Shown here: piece by piece, positions 63,321 to 64,000 of the stretch | How the letters are laid out: each line of letters starts with the position of its first letter | Position numbering within the stretch: the stretch's first letter is position 1 | DNA from: Tenacibaculum discolor | GTDB taxonomy: Bacteria; Bacteroidota; Bacteroidia; Flavobacteriales; Flavobacteriaceae | Assembly: GCF_003664185.1 (NCBI RefSeq) | Contig: NZ_RCCS01000008.1 | Coordinates: 186,001-250,000, forward strand | Reading direction: 5' to 3' | DNA: 64,000 bases | Notes under the pieces: model-generated | What the model saw: the letters and a program-made list of their open reading frames with translations, nothing else | Told to the model about the DNA's origin: nothing | Databases searched by the model: none | Position numbers and translations under genes: made by a program

Positions 63321-64000
63321 TTAAAAACTATATTCTGATAATGGCTTTGGAAAATCTTCTGGATTTGCTGCTAAATGATAACGAGGGTCATCTACCGCCT
63401 CTTCAATAACATCTGCAAAAATCGGGCTTGCTTTATAAAGTAATACCTTACAATCTTCACTTAAATGTTTTAAGGTTACCTTTTTCCCTGCCTTTTGATA
63501 TTTTTCTACTAATATAAAAATAGCTTCAATAGCTGAGTGATCAGAAATACGTGATTCTACAAAGTCAATCTCCACATTATCTGGGTCATTCTTAATATCA
63601 AACTTTTCGTTAAAAGCAGTAATACTTCCGAAGAATAAAGGACCCCAAATTTCGTAAACCTTAGTTCCATCTTGTTTAAAACGTTTTCTCGCTCTAATTT
63701 TTTTAGCATTTTCCCAAGCAAAAACTAATGCTGAAATAATTACTCCAACAAATACAGCAATTGCTAAATCAAAAATCACGGTTACCGCTGATACTATAAT
63801 TAGCACAATCGCATCTGATTTTGGTATCTTGTTCATAATTCTAAAGCTCGACCATGCAAATGTGTCAATTACCATCATAAACATTACTCCTACTAAAGCT
63901 GCAATAGGTACTTGTTCAATATATTTATCTGCAAAAAGGATAAAAATTAATAAAGTAACCGCCATCATAACTCCTGATAAACGTCCTCTACCACCTGCGT
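63321..64000 (-). CDS. SulP family anion transporter, C-terminal part
   Basis: The leftward frame is open to the window edge, so the gene continues beyond 64000; the ATG at 63968 is internal. The first visible residues (GGRGRLSGVMMAV) match the GGRTRLSG signature of the SulP family. After three more membrane segments (ITLLIFILFADKYIEQVPIAALVG, VIVLIIVSAVTVIFDLAIAVFVGV) comes a cytoplasmic STAS domain (about the last 120 residues: GPLFFGSITAFNEKF, DHSAIEAIFILVEKYQKAGKKVTL). These proteins take up sulfate or bicarbonate, or exchange other anions; the substrate is not evident here. Confidence 0.88.
   Translation of the reverse strand, partial: AGGRGRLSGVMMAVTLLIFILFADKYIEQVPIAALVGVMFMMVIDTFAWSSFRIMNKIPKSDAIVLIIVSAVTVIFDLAIAVFVGVIISALVFAWENAKKIRARKRFKQDGTKVYEIWGPLFFGSITAFNEKFDIKNDPDNVEIDFVESRISDHSAIEAIFILVEKYQKAGKKVTLKHLSEDCKVLLYKASPIFADVIEEAVDDPRYHLAANPEDFPKPLSEYSF

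Noticed and set aside
1..64000. tRNA, rRNA, insertion sequences, integrases, phage or plasmid genes
   Set aside because: I looked for them on both strands and saw none; the window appears to be ordinary chromosome apart from the regions listed.

Overview
The window is AT-rich, densely coded DNA from a bacterium of the phylum Bacteroidota, almost certainly the family Flavobacteriaceae. A gliding marine genus such as Tenacibaculum is my guess, not shown by the sequence. The evidence is a complete sprC-sprD-sprB-sprF gliding locus with type IX secretion (T9SS) C-terminal domains, a PorP/SprF protein, many lipoproteins of Bacteroidota type, and repeated promoter boxes of the form TANNTTTG. I see no rRNA, tRNA, CRISPR array, insertion sequence or phage gene.

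Layout. 1-1541: the end of a SAM methyltransferase, a ZIP metal transporter and a cupin. 1542-2124: a candidate structured RNA and a 21-bp minisatellite that is open on both strands. 2125-6478: two secreted proteins of unknown function, a HerA-like DUF853 ATPase, QueE (queuosine precursor synthesis) and a CDF metal exporter. 6665-12461: a leftward tripartite RND efflux operon (adaptor, pump, outer membrane channel) with a possible operator in front. 12605-18215: a small secreted protein, AccA, an EamA permease, LptG, Tgt and an RluF-type pseudouridine synthase. 18283-41261: the leftward sprCDBF operon, about 23 kb, whose sprB encodes a 5964-residue adhesin with long, nearly identical internal duplications. 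41529-46345: cytidylate kinase, NAD(P)H-hydrate repair, a sodium:solute symporter with a 34-residue membrane peptide gene in front, and a lipoprotein. 46459-49712: a PhoX-like protein coupled to a di-haem peroxidase with a long N-terminal extension.

49713-51657 holds no large gene but is full of signals: a leftward 12-codon ORF with its own terminator, a double 17-bp palindrome, three small rightward ORFs (44, 38 and 35 codons), a decayed reading frame and a small lipoprotein gene. A TPR histidine kinase and its response regulator follow directly. This is the best place in the window to look for something undescribed. The functional link between the small ORFs and the kinase is inference from position.

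54360-60200 is an acetaldehyde/acetate module: acetyl-CoA synthetase, DUF779 protein, aldehyde dehydrogenase and a divergent AraC regulator, followed by a TauE/SafE exporter. 60210-64000: a secreted serine hydrolase, Dps divergent from an OxyR with both redox cysteines, and the end of a SulP transporter.

Recurring themes are leaderless or nearly leaderless genes behind TANNTTTG boxes (queE, tgt, the TauE gene), tight or overlapping gene junctions, and strong hairpin terminators that separate almost every transcription unit.
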